Shown here piece by piece: positions 8,439-16,188 of a stretch of 64,000 nucleotides of DNA. Source of the stretch: Comamonas sp. KCTC 72670. GTDB lineage: Bacteria; Myxococcota; Myxococcia; Myxococcales; Myxococcaceae. Numbering within the stretch: position 1 is the first letter of the stretch; each line of letters starts with the position of its first letter. The DNA is taken from positions 62,001-126,000 of the forward strand of contig BNCN01000008.1 in assembly GCA_014656495.1 (NCBI GenBank), in the 5' to 3' direction. The notes beneath the pieces were generated by a model. The model was not told the DNA's origin. It did no database searches and saw only the letters and a program-made list of their open reading frames with translations. The translations under genes and the position numbers were made by a program.

Positions 8439-8510
8439 GCTCCGGGATGCGATTGGAATCGCAGCTCGGCCGTCTACCGAGTGAACAGGGTTCGATTCCC
8501 TGTCGGAGCG
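8439..8510 (+). tRNA. tRNA-Asp-like (GTC), degenerate
   Basis: Acceptor GCTCCGG/TCGGAGC (last pair G-T), D stem TGCG/CGCA, anticodon stem CTCGG/CCGAG, loop CCGTCTA, T arm CAGGG/CCCTG with TTCGATT, G73. The anticodon in the usual frame is GTC with aspartate-type G73. Oddities: position 8 is G instead of U, position 33 is C, position 37 is a pyrimidine, and the variable loop has four bases. All stems pair, so it can fold, but it departs from the core tRNA consensus. It may be a decayed gene or a non-translational tRNA-like RNA. Confidence 0.6.
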
Positions 8511-8531
8511 CTCTTTCCCGAGGTGACGCCC

Positions 8532-8594
8532 ATGAATCCGCTCCCCATCCCAGCCGAGCCGGACGACCTGTTCGACGGCATTGCTTCCTTCTGA
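8532..8594 (+). CDS. Possible 20-residue peptide between tRNA-like genes
   Basis: ATG at 8532 after GAGGTGACGCCC, 20 codons, stop at 8592. The peptide is acidic with a proline-rich start (MNPLPIPAEPDD) and an aromatic end (GIASF). It shares the MNP opening only loosely with the two tiny ORFs upstream. Too short to be sure; listed because it fills the gap between two tRNA-like genes and has a plausible ribosome site. Confidence 0.25.
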   Translation: MNPLPIPAEPDDLFDGIASF

Positions 8595-8636
8595 AACCGC
8601 GCCCCGTGAATGGGGCGCGCTCGCAGTCGCAGTTCC

Positions 8637-8709
8637 GGTCTTGTAGCTCAGCGGATAGAGCACTCGGTTGCGGACCGAGAGGTCGCAGGTTCGACTCCTG
8701 CCAGGACCA
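8637..8709 (+). tRNA. tRNA-Arg (GCG)
   Basis: The most regular of the group. Acceptor GGTCTTG/CAGGACC, U8, D arm GCTC/GAGC, anticodon stem CTCGG/CCGAG, loop TTGCGGA with U33 and anticodon GCG, T arm GCAGG/CCTGC, A73. Anticodon GCG reads CGC/CGU; bacteria normally read these with an ACG anticodon edited to inosine, so a GCG arginine tRNA is uncommon. CCA not encoded. The toxin operon ends 27 bp further on, from the opposite strand. Confidence 0.88.
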
Positions 8710-8736
8710 CTTTTCTACTGACTCATGGGACGGGCT

Positions 8737-9789
8737 TCACGCCGCCGCGGCGTCGGGTGGCGGCAGCACCGTCACCGGGAAGAGCCCGATGGTCTGCCAG
8801 CTCTTGCAGCCAGCCAGGAGCGCCTCCCACGCCGCCTGACAATCCGCCAGTTGAGGCGCAAGCGGCTCCGTCGCGGCCCCCGACTGCAGCGTCGTCGCGA
8901 GCGCCTGGAACCCCTGCTCCAATGCCAGCCACGCCTGCCCGAGCGTCAGGGCCGCCTGTTGGGTCCGCGTCGCGTTGGTGGAGAAGAGCGCGGCCTCGGA
9001 CGCGGCGTTCTGCGCGACCGCGGCCTCGACGAGCAGCGGGCTGAGCTGTGCATAGAGGCTCGCCAGGGTCTTGAGCTGCCGCTGGATGTCGTTCTGCGCC
9101 TCGATGACCGCCGAGTTCTCGTTCGCCACATCCAGGATGAAGCCGACGAAGGCCTTCACGCCCGCCTTCGCGTCGTCCTCGATGTTGAACTCTTGGATGG
9201 CCAGCTTGACCAGGGCCTTGTTCGTGCCGGACATGCCCTTGGAAATCACCTGGCAGTCCGCGTCGATGGCCGCGAGCGTGTCGTTGATCTGCTGCTGCAG
9301 GTCCGCGATCTCCTGGCTCCCCGCGGCGGCCTGGGCATCCGCGGTCAGCTTCGTGGACACCGCGGAGGCCCGAGTCGACAGCGCCGAGGCCTGGGCGGCG
9401 AGGTCCGCGATGGCCGGTCCCTGCTGCGTGAGGTTCTTGCAGAGCAGCGCCAGGCCTTCGATGAACCGGGCCGTCGCGTCCTGACTGGCGGGGCTTCCGT
9501 CGTCCATCTGCCGGGCGAGCACGAGAAACTCGGGGTACATGGCCAGGAGCTGGTTGCTGAACCCGATGGCGGCGGCATCCACGCGAAGGGCCTGGGGGAG
9601 CACGGAGTCGACGCAGTAGCGGGACACCGCGTGCGCCTCCTGAAGGTCCGTGGCGAGGCTGGGGACCTCGTCCATGCTCACGATGGGCTGCTGGAGGAGC
9701 GTCTGGGCGTACATCTGCAGCGGCGCGGCGGAGGCCGCGAGCGCGGAGAGCGCTGCCGCGACCTGCTGCGCGGAGAAGGCATCAGCCAT
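8737..9789 (-). CDS. Tripartite alpha-pore-forming toxin-like subunit (third gene)
   Basis: A 350-residue, almost all-helical protein without signal peptide. Its first 140 residues align by eye with the upstream gene: LQMYAQTLLQQPIV against MQMYVNVVLQTPII, and IGFSNQLLAMYPEFLVLA against IGYGNQWNAMYRQLVFLA. It lacks a strong hydrophobic hairpin. Family knowledge: HBL, NHE, AHL and SMH toxins are three-component helical pore formers with one hydrophobic and two more hydrophilic members. ATG 9789 overlaps the stop of the previous gene by eight bases; the longer frame to 9942 is a shadow. Role inferred from paralogy and context. Confidence 0.65.
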   Translation of the reverse strand: MADAFSAQQVAAALSALAASAAPLQMYAQTLLQQPIVSMDEVPSLATDLQEAHAVSRYCVDSVLPQALRVDAAAIGFSNQLLAMYPEFLVLARQMDDGSPASQDATARFIEGLALLCKNLTQQGPAIADLAAQASALSTRASAVSTKLTADAQAAAGSQEIADLQQQINDTLAAIDADCQVISKGMSGTNKALVKLAIQEFNIEDDAKAGVKAFVGFILDVANENSAVIEAQNDIQRQLKTLASLYAQLSPLLVEAAVAQNAASEAALFSTNATRTQQAALTLGQAWLALEQGFQALATTLQSGAATEPLAPQLADCQAAWEALLAGCKSWQTIGLFPVTVLPPPDAAAA

Positions 9790-10897
9790 TGTCAGTCTCC
9801 GTCTGGACCGGCAGGGTCCCGTTGGCCTGGAGTGTCTTGGCCAGGTCGAGCGTCGTCTGCCAGTCCGCGTTGGCGGCGTTGAGCATCGACACCAGCCACG
9901 ACGAGGCGTCCTCGGTGTCCTGGAGTGCCTTGCTGGTTTCATCCAGGTCCGACGCCAGCGAACTCCAACTCGAGGACAGACCCTGCACCGCGGCGGAGGC
10001 CTGGGAACAGGCGCTCGACAGGCTGTTGATGTTGTTCATCGCCGTGTTCATCGCGGTCAGGAAGGCCTGGTCCTGGTTCAGCTCGGCCGTCGCCGCGATG
10101 AGGTCCTTGTTCGCCGACTGCCAGTCGGAGAAGGCCACGGCGCCTCCGGTGGCGGCGGCTCCCGCGAGGGCGAAGCCGCCCACCACCAGCGCCGCGGAGG
10201 TTCCCGCCGACTCGACGAAGCCGGCGATGCCGACCACCACGGCGACGCCGCCGACCACCACGCCGATTCCCGCGCCGGCCATCACCCAGCACGCGGTGTC
10301 CATGGCCTTCTGGTCCGCCGTGATGCGGTCCTGGAGCTCCGTCTCCTCCGTGCTGCCGAGCCCATAGGCCTGGTTGACGTAGGCGTAGTCCTGGTTGAAG
10401 GCCGCCACGTCCGCGTCCAGCATGTCGGTGGAGAACGTCGTGAGCGCGGAGGCCGTGGCGTTGGCCTGGGTGACGCCCTCGTTGCACTTCTGGATGAGGA
10501 GGTTGAGGCCGTCGATGAACTGCTGCTGGTTGTCTCCCTCGTCGATGTGCGTCGCGAGGAACACGAGCTGCCGGTACATCGCGTTCCACTGATTTCCGTA
10601 GCCGATGATGGTGGCGAGCAGCGACACCATCTGCGGGTTGAGCGTCTGCAGGTAGTACCGGGCATGGCTCTGGGCGTTCGCCTGGTCCACCGGGAGCTGC
10701 TCCACGACGGTGGAGCTCGTCAGGGAGTCGACCTGCGAGGGCAGGTTGATGATGGGCGTCTGGAGCACGACGTTCACGTACATCTGCATGATGGACGCCG
10801 CGGTCTGCGTGCTCGTCGCGCCGTCGCCTACGTCCGTGCCGCCGATGTCCGGCGGGGTCGAGTCGTCACTGGTCGTTGCGGTGGTGGTGGTGCTCAT
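9782..10897 (-). CDS. Tripartite alpha-pore-forming toxin-like subunit with membrane hairpin
   Basis: A 371-residue helical protein. After a Thr/Ser-rich N-terminus, a long helix region (about 35-200) is followed by a strongly hydrophobic double segment at about 204-227 and 235-256, glycine- and valine-rich, then a second long helical region with many N, Q, S and A residues. This layout, two helical halves around a membrane hairpin, is that of the HBL/NHE enterotoxin family (HblL1, NheB, AhlB). Two cysteines (138, 203) are present. No signal peptide, as in Gram-negative AHL/SMH toxins. Middle gene of a three-gene operon. Confidence 0.75.
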   Translation of the reverse strand: MSTTTTATTSDDSTPPDIGGTDVGDGATSTQTAASIMQMYVNVVLQTPIINLPSQVDSLTSSTVVEQLPVDQANAQSHARYYLQTLNPQMVSLLATIIGYGNQWNAMYRQLVFLATHIDEGDNQQQFIDGLNLLIQKCNEGVTQANATASALTTFSTDMLDADVAAFNQDYAYVNQAYGLGSTEETELQDRITADQKAMDTACWVMAGAGIGVVVGGVAVVVGIAGFVESAGTSAALVVGGFALAGAAATGGAVAFSDWQSANKDLIAATAELNQDQAFLTAMNTAMNNINSLSSACSQASAAVQGLSSSWSSLASDLDETSKALQDTEDASSWLVSMLNAANADWQTTLDLAKTLQANGTLPVQTETDNG

Positions 10898-10922
10898 TTT
10901 CGTCTCCGTGGTGAAGCGAAGG

Positions 10923-11846
10923 TCACAGCAGGCCGCGGGCCTGCGTGGCCAGGTTGTCCCAGTCCGCCTTCACCGCCTGGAGCAGTGATGGCGTGAAGAT
11001 GCCGTACGTGGTGATGTCTTCACTCGAGAGCAGCTCGGTGAAGTTCGCGTCGAGCGTGTTCCAGCCCGTGTCGAGCGCGCTGACGCCCGCGAAGAGTCCG
11101 CTGAGGAAGGTCTGGTACTGGGACACTTCGCCGCTCGCCTCTTGCGCGCTGCGCGCCTCGGCTGAGGCCTCGTTGGCCTCCGCGTTGAGCGAGTCCACCT
11201 CGCTGTGCAGCTCGTCGGACTCGCCCGTGAGCATGTCGATGAGGTGGAGGAACTCGGCGTAGACAATCTGCCCTTGGAGGACGGCGAGGGCCCGCTTCCC
11301 CTCGTACTCCCGAAGCTCCTCGTCCACCTGGTAGGCTTCTTCGGAGGCGACCTGGGCCTCCTGCTGATGTTGGCTCTGGAGTGATTGGAGTTGCGCCTGG
11401 TCACCGTTGAGGATGGCGATGTCCGCGTCGAGCTTCGCCTCGTAGTCCACCAACTGGCTCGCGACGGCGGCCGTCGCCTGGGCTGTGGCGCGCGTGGCGT
11501 TCTGGAGCTGCTGGAGCTGCGTCTGGAAGGGGGCAATCGCGGTGGAGTCGCCCGCGGCGATGCGCACGGACAGCGGCGCGAGCTGTTCGTACGCCGCGTC
11601 GAACGTGCTGGAGAAGTCGACGACGCCCTGCAGTGAGGACAGGACGAGCGGGCGATAGGTCGACGTCCAGAGCGCGGCGTCGGAGCGTGCTTGATTGACG
11701 TCGGCGGGAAGGCTCGCGAGCTCGCTCCCATCCGGCACTGCGAGCGCCAGGATGGAGGCGACCGCTCCGTCAATCTGTGGGACGGCGGCGTTGGTGGACG
11801 TGACTCCCTGGGTCAAGGAGTCCGGTGGGGACAAGGATGCGGTCAT
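10923..11846 (-). CDS. Tripartite alpha-pore-forming toxin-like subunit (first gene)
   Basis: A 307-residue helical protein from ATG 11846. Residues 45-130 follow the same plan as the other two subunits (an ADVNQARSDAALWTSTYRP block then a long helix), followed by extended coiled-coil-like heptads rich in Q, E, S and A (about 125-265). The middle contains a moderately non-polar stretch (ALAVLQGQIVYAEFLHLIDML) but no clear membrane hairpin. It is first in transcription order, 25 bp before the hydrophobic subunit. Subunit letter cannot be assigned from sequence alone. Confidence 0.65.
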   Translation of the reverse strand: MTASLSPPDSLTQGVTSTNAAVPQIDGAVASILALAVPDGSELASLPADVNQARSDAALWTSTYRPLVLSSLQGVVDFSSTFDAAYEQLAPLSVRIAAGDSTAIAPFQTQLQQLQNATRATAQATAAVASQLVDYEAKLDADIAILNGDQAQLQSLQSQHQQEAQVASEEAYQVDEELREYEGKRALAVLQGQIVYAEFLHLIDMLTGESDELHSEVDSLNAEANEASAEARSAQEASGEVSQYQTFLSGLFAGVSALDTGWNTLDANFTELLSSEDITTYGIFTPSLLQAVKADWDNLATQARGLL

Positions 11847-12132
11847 GAGGGGGCCGTGAGGTCCGAGCGAGATGTGCTGCTGTGGGGGCACGGCGTGGCA
11901 GTGCAGATGCGGTGCCAGTTGCGTTCGCCACTCAAGTCGCTGGAATTGCGTCGCCCCTCCTATGGCGTGCGCTCCGCTGCGTTCCGGTGGGACGCACCCG
12001 CGTTTTCCTGGAGGACGCGGCTCGCGAAGCGGCGCGGAGGCGTGTCAGCCCGGACTCCCGTGACGCCGCCGGTTGTGTGGCGTCCCCCGCGTGTGGCAAG
12101 TCAGGGGCCCCCATCTCGTCGCCCCATTCGCC

Positions 12133-13095
12133 GTGAGCCCCGTCACCCTGCAAATCAACCTCGCGCCCACGGACTACCCGCACGCGCGACTCATCCTTCC
12201 GCATCAACTGCGTCAGCTCGGCCCCTCCGTGGAGGAGGTGCTGCTCGTGCTGGACCTGCACCGGAGCCAGGGCAGCCGCTTCGCGGGCGCGTGGCTGGAG
12301 CGCAAACCGAAGATGGACGCGCTCCTCGCGGAGTTGTCCGCGGCGGACCCGCGCATCCGGGTGGTGGAGGTGGATTACTCGCCAGCCACCACGAAGGCGC
12401 TCGCTGAACAGTTCTTCGGGGGCACCCGGTTGCCGATGAAGGACTCGCGCGGTGGGCCCTTCCACTCCTACTTCTTCGGCCTCTGGGCGGCGAAGCACCG
12501 GCACGTGCTGCACCTGGACGCGGACATGCTCATCGGTGGCGCGTCGCGGACCTGGATGGCGGAGGCGGAGGCGCAGCTCGCGTCACGTGAAGAGTTGGTG
12601 AGCTGCAGTCCGCTGTCGGGCCCTCCCCGCGCGGACGGGAGCATCGCGGGAGACCGCCGCTGGTACGAACCGGATGCGCAGGCTCCCCATGCCTTCCGGT
12701 TCCAGCGCTTCAGCACGCGGGCCTACTTCGTGGACCGTGACGCGTTGATGCGCAGGGTCGGGGCGCTGCGGGCGAAGCTGGCGCCGCCCATCCATGTGCT
12801 GCGTGCCTTGCGCGCGGGCAATCCGCCGTACCGCGAGCCAGAGAACCTGGTCACGCGCCGGCTCAAGAGCCGGGGCCTGTGGCGCCTGGACTTCCTGGGG
12901 GCCTCACCAGGGCTGTGGACGCTGCATCCCCAGTACCGTTCGCCCACGTTCTACGAGCGGCTGCCGGAGCTGATATCGCGCGTCGAGGCTGGAGACATGC
13001 CCGAGGAGCAGCGCGGGCAGGAGAACGTGCAGGACTGCCTGGTGGATTGGTCCGACGTGCGCGCCGCGCGGCGCAAGTGGTGGAAGCGCGGGTAG
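12133..13095 (+). CDS. Glycosyltransferase-like protein
   Basis: A 320-residue cytoplasmic protein from GTG 12133. It has an alpha/beta start (VTLQINLAPTDYPHA), then HVLHLDADMLIGG, the DxD-type metal/nucleotide-sugar motif of GT-A glycosyltransferases, with substrate-loop features after it (PENLVTRRL, WTLHPQYRSP). No membrane segment. The sugar and acceptor are unknown. ATG-less start: the longer frame from 12073 is possible but has no better ribosome site. It is divergent from the toxin operon (286 bp between starts), so the two could share control. Confidence 0.6.
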   Translation: MSPVTLQINLAPTDYPHARLILPHQLRQLGPSVEEVLLVLDLHRSQGSRFAGAWLERKPKMDALLAELSAADPRIRVVEVDYSPATTKALAEQFFGGTRLPMKDSRGGPFHSYFFGLWAAKHRHVLHLDADMLIGGASRTWMAEAEAQLASREELVSCSPLSGPPRADGSIAGDRRWYEPDAQAPHAFRFQRFSTRAYFVDRDALMRRVGALRAKLAPPIHVLRALRAGNPPYREPENLVTRRLKSRGLWRLDFLGASPGLWTLHPQYRSPTFYERLPELISRVEAGDMPEEQRGQENVQDCLVDWSDVRAARRKWWKRG

Positions 13096-13126
13096 CGCCC
13101 GCACCTCCACCGCGCGCCCAGGGCCG

Positions 13127-13624
13127 TCAGCTCAGCGGCGATTCGGAGACGACGATGCCGTCCAGGTCCGCGTAGACGTAGTGGCCGGGGCGGAAGACGA
13201 CGCCGGCGAAGCGGACCTCCACGTCGCGCTGGCCTTCATTGCGCTTGAGGCTCTTGAGCGGATGCGTGCCCAGTGCCTTGACGCCGATGGGCATGCGGCC
13301 CACGTCCTCGGCGTCGCGGATGCAGCCATTCACCACCACGCCCGCCCAGCCGTTCTGCTGGGCGAGCAGCGCGAGCTGGTCTCCCACGAGCGCGCAGCGG
13401 CGGCTGCCACCCCCGTCCACCACGAGCACGCGGCCCTTGCCGGGCTCCTCCAGGGCCTTGCGCACGAGGGAGTTGTCCTCGGGCGCGCGCACCGTGCTGA
13501 TGGGGCCCGCGAAGGTCCGGACGCCGCCGTAGTCGTGGAACCCGGGCTCGGCGATTTGAAACAGCGCCGTGCCCGCGTGGGCATCACAGAGGTCCGCCGT
13601 CTTGAAGTTCGTGAGCGTGCTCAT
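13127..13624 (-). CDS. rraA: RraA-family protein
   Basis: 165 residues, the normal RraA length. Contains [15 protein letters not shown] and [11 protein letters not shown], matching the family's G-x-R and GxxRD active-site motifs. RraA-fold proteins include the E. coli RNase E inhibitor and HMG/CHA aldolases; the GxxRD motif kept here is needed for aldolase activity, so either role is possible. ATG at 13624; the longer frame is a shadow. It starts 14 bp after the aldo/keto reductase stop and is its operon partner. Confidence 0.9.
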   Translation of the reverse strand: MSTLTNFKTADLCDAHAGTALFQIAEPGFHDYGGVRTFAGPISTVRAPEDNSLVRKALEEPGKGRVLVVDGGGSRRCALVGDQLALLAQQNGWAGVVVNGCIRDAEDVGRMPIGVKALGTHPLKSLKRNEGQRDVEVRFAGVVFRPGHYVYADLDGIVVSESPLS

Positions 13625-13638
13625 GGCCTCGAGCCTTC

Positions 13639-14616
13639 TCAGGCCTCGCGCGAGGACGCAACGTCGAGCGTGCGGAGGTCCTCCGCCGTCAGTTGCAACG
13701 TGAACGCCCCCAGCAGTTCCTGTGTCTGCTGGACGGACGTCGCGCTCGCGATGGGCGCCACGATGGTGGGCTGCGCGGCGAGCCACGCGAGCGCGACCTG
13801 GGCGAAGTTCGCGCCAGGGTGACGGCGCGTCACTTCCTCCAGGGCGTCAATCACGGCCCAGCCGCGGGCGTTGCCATATTTCTTCAGGACGCCCTCGGCC
13901 CGCGCGGACTTCGGAGGTGGCTGGTCCTTGCGGTACTTGCCCGTCAGGAATCCCGAGGCCAACGCGAAGTAGGGCGCCACCACCAGGCCCTCGCGCTCGC
14001 AGATGTCCCGCAGGGTCGACTCGTAGGCCTTGCGCTCCACGAGATTGTAGTGCGGTTGCAGCACCGTGTACCGGGCGAGGTTGTTCCGCTGGGAGACCTC
14101 CAGCGAGTCGGTGAGCTGCTTCGGCGAGTGGTTGCTCGCGCCCAGCGCGCGGACCTTGCCGGCGCGCACCAGCGCGTCGAAGGCCGCCATCGTCTCTTCC
14201 ACGGGCGTGCCCAGGTCCTCGTAGTGGGCGTAATAGAGGTCGATGGTGTCCACCTGCAGGCGACGCAGGGACGCCTCCACGCTGCGCTGGATGTGCTCGC
14301 GGCCCAGGCCCTTGCCCAGCTCCGTCTGGGAGCCGACCTTGGTCGCGATGACGACGCGGTCCCTGGCGCCACGCGCCTTCATCCACTTGCCGATGAGCGT
14401 CTCCGACTCACCGCCGCGATTGCCGGGGACCCAGCTGGAATACACGTCCGCCGTGTCGATGAAGTTGCCGCCGCCTTCGAGGAAGGCGTCGAGCACCGCG
14501 AACGAGGTGGGCTCGTCGGCCGTCCAGCCAAAGACGTTTCCGCCCAGGTTCAGCGGGGAGACCTGAATCCCCGTCGTCCCCAGGGGCTTGCGTGCCTCGA
14601 GTTTCGTCTGTGCCAT
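13639..14616 (-). CDS. Aldo/keto reductase
   Basis: NADPH-dependent oxidoreductase, 325 residues, TIM barrel. Catalytic tetrad visible as D54 and Y59 (DTADVYS), K93 (ATKVGS) and H131 (YYAHYED). C-terminal cofactor loop [14 protein letters not shown] is present. It resembles the YajO/general stress (GSP69) group rather than steroid reductases. ATG 14616 has GGGAG upstream; the frame to 14760 has no ribosome site. First gene of an operon with the RraA protein, divergent from hemL. Substrate unknown. Confidence 0.92.
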   Translation of the reverse strand: MAQTKLEARKPLGTTGIQVSPLNLGGNVFGWTADEPTSFAVLDAFLEGGGNFIDTADVYSSWVPGNRGGESETLIGKWMKARGARDRVVIATKVGSQTELGKGLGREHIQRSVEASLRRLQVDTIDLYYAHYEDLGTPVEETMAAFDALVRAGKVRALGASNHSPKQLTDSLEVSQRNNLARYTVLQPHYNLVERKAYESTLRDICEREGLVVAPYFALASGFLTGKYRKDQPPPKSARAEGVLKKYGNARGWAVIDALEEVTRRHPGANFAQVALAWLAAQPTIVAPIASATSVQQTQELLGAFTLQLTAEDLRTLDVASSREA

Positions 14617-14892
14617 GCTCTGTCTCCCTCGGCCGGCGTACCTAACGGGTGCCGGAGAAGGGTGCAGGTCAAAGTGGCGCGCAGGGGTCGCGGCTTCTGT
14701 GGCCGCGTGTCGGGCCTCGGACGATGCGACGCTGAAACAATCCAGTTTAGTCAGATTCAAAGAAAAGCGGGTTTCTTCCGGCCCGCCGGGGACTGTCCAT
14801 AATGTGGCGGCGACGGCGCGAAGCAGCGAGGGGCATGGGGGCGGGCGAGCGAGGACGCAGGCTGTCGCGTGTCACGTGTTATGGAACGCGCC

Positions 14893-16188
14893 ATGAACCA
14901 CGCTCACAGTCAGGCCCTCTTCGCTCGCGCGCAGGCACGCATCCCCGGCGGAGTGAATTCCCCGGTGCGTGCCTTTCGAGGCGTTGGCGGCGACCCGGTC
15001 TTCTTCCGTGAGGGCGCTGGCGCCTGGCTCACGGATGTGGACGGCAACCGCTACGTCGACCTCGTGGGGAGCTGGGGGCCGCTCATCCTGGGCCACGCCT
15101 ATCCGCCCATCGTGGACGCCATCGTCGACGCCGCGCGCAGGGGCTCGTCCTATGGCGCGCCGCACGCCGGCGAGGTCGAGTTCGCGGAGCTCATCTGCGC
15201 CACCATGCCCGCGGTGGAGATGGTGCGGCTGGTCTCCAGCGGCACCGAGGCCACGGTGGCGGCCATCCGCGTCGCGCGTGGCTTCACGGGCCGCGAGCAC
15301 ATCCTCAAGTTCGAGGGCTGCTTCCACGGCGCCGGTGACCCGTTCCTGGTGAAGGCGGGCAGCGGCGTGGAGACGCTGGGCCTCCCGGACTCGCCGGGCG
15401 TGCCTTCGGCGCTGGCGAAGCTCACGCTCACCGCGCCCTTCAACGACCTGGCCGCCGTGGAGCGCATCTTCGCGGAGAAGGGCCAGGACATCGCCTGCGC
15501 CATCATCGAGCCCGTGGTGGGCAACATGGGCGTGCTGGTGCCGAAGCCGGGCTACCTCGAAGGACTGCAGGCGCTCTGTCAGAAGCACGGCGTGCTGTTG
15601 GTGCTGGACGAGGTGATGACGGGCTTCCGGCTGTCGCGTGGCGGCGCGCAGGAGCTGTACGGCCTCGAGCCGGACCTCACCACGATGGCGAAGGTGGTGG
15701 GCGGGGGCATGCCGCTGGGCGCGTACGGTGGCCGCCGCGACATCATGGAGAAGGTGGCGCCCGCGGGGCCGGTGTACCAGTCCGGCACGCTGTCGGGGAA
15801 CCCGGTGGCGGTGGCCGCGGGCATGGCGTGCCTCAAGGCCCTGGCCGCGCCCGGCACCTACGCGCGGCTGGAGGAGGTGAGCCGCATGCTGGAGGACGGG
15901 CTGCGCGCCGAGGCGCGCGCCGCCGAGGTTCCCGTCACCATCAACCGCGTGGGCAGCATGCTCACCGTGTTCTTCACCGGTGAGCCCGTCTACGACTACA
16001 CCAGCGCGAAGAAGGCGGACACGGCGCGCTTCGGCCAGTTCTTCCACGCGATGTTGAATGAAGGTGTCTACCTGCCGCCCAGCCAGTTCGAGGCGGCGTT
16101 CGTGTCGCTGGCCATTGGCGAGCCGGAAGTCGCCCATGTGCTCGCGGCGGCGAGAAAGGCCTTCCGTTCGCTTGGCAAGGCCGGTTGA
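14893..16188 (+). CDS. hemL: Glutamate-1-semialdehyde 2,1-aminomutase
   Basis: PLP enzyme of the C5 haem pathway that converts glutamate-1-semialdehyde to 5-aminolevulinate. 431 residues, normal length. The N-terminal signature IPGGVNSPVRAF, SSGTEATVAAIR, and the PLP lysine K267 in MAKVVGGGMPLGAYGG are all intact. ATG 14893 was chosen by family length; ATG 14881 and GTG 14869 are in frame. The 276 bp upstream, divergent from the aldo/keto reductase, includes a relatively AT-rich stretch near 14735-14780 that may hold the promoter. Haem genes are otherwise absent here. Confidence 0.97.
   Translation: MNHAHSQALFARAQARIPGGVNSPVRAFRGVGGDPVFFREGAGAWLTDVDGNRYVDLVGSWGPLILGHAYPPIVDAIVDAARRGSSYGAPHAGEVEFAELICATMPAVEMVRLVSSGTEATVAAIRVARGFTGREHILKFEGCFHGAGDPFLVKAGSGVETLGLPDSPGVPSALAKLTLTAPFNDLAAVERIFAEKGQDIACAIIEPVVGNMGVLVPKPGYLEGLQALCQKHGVLLVLDEVMTGFRLSRGGAQELYGLEPDLTTMAKVVGGGMPLGAYGGRRDIMEKVAPAGPVYQSGTLSGNPVAVAAGMACLKALAAPGTYARLEEVSRMLEDGLRAEARAAEVPVTINRVGSMLTVFFTGEPVYDYTSAKKADTARFGQFFHAMLNEGVYLPPSQFEAAFVSLAIGEPEVAHVLAAARKAFRSLGKAG

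Noticed and set aside
16058..16135. Ser/Thr kinase starting at 16058
   Set aside because: This would overlap hemL by 131 bp and adds an arginine-rich shadow stretch before the kinase domain.
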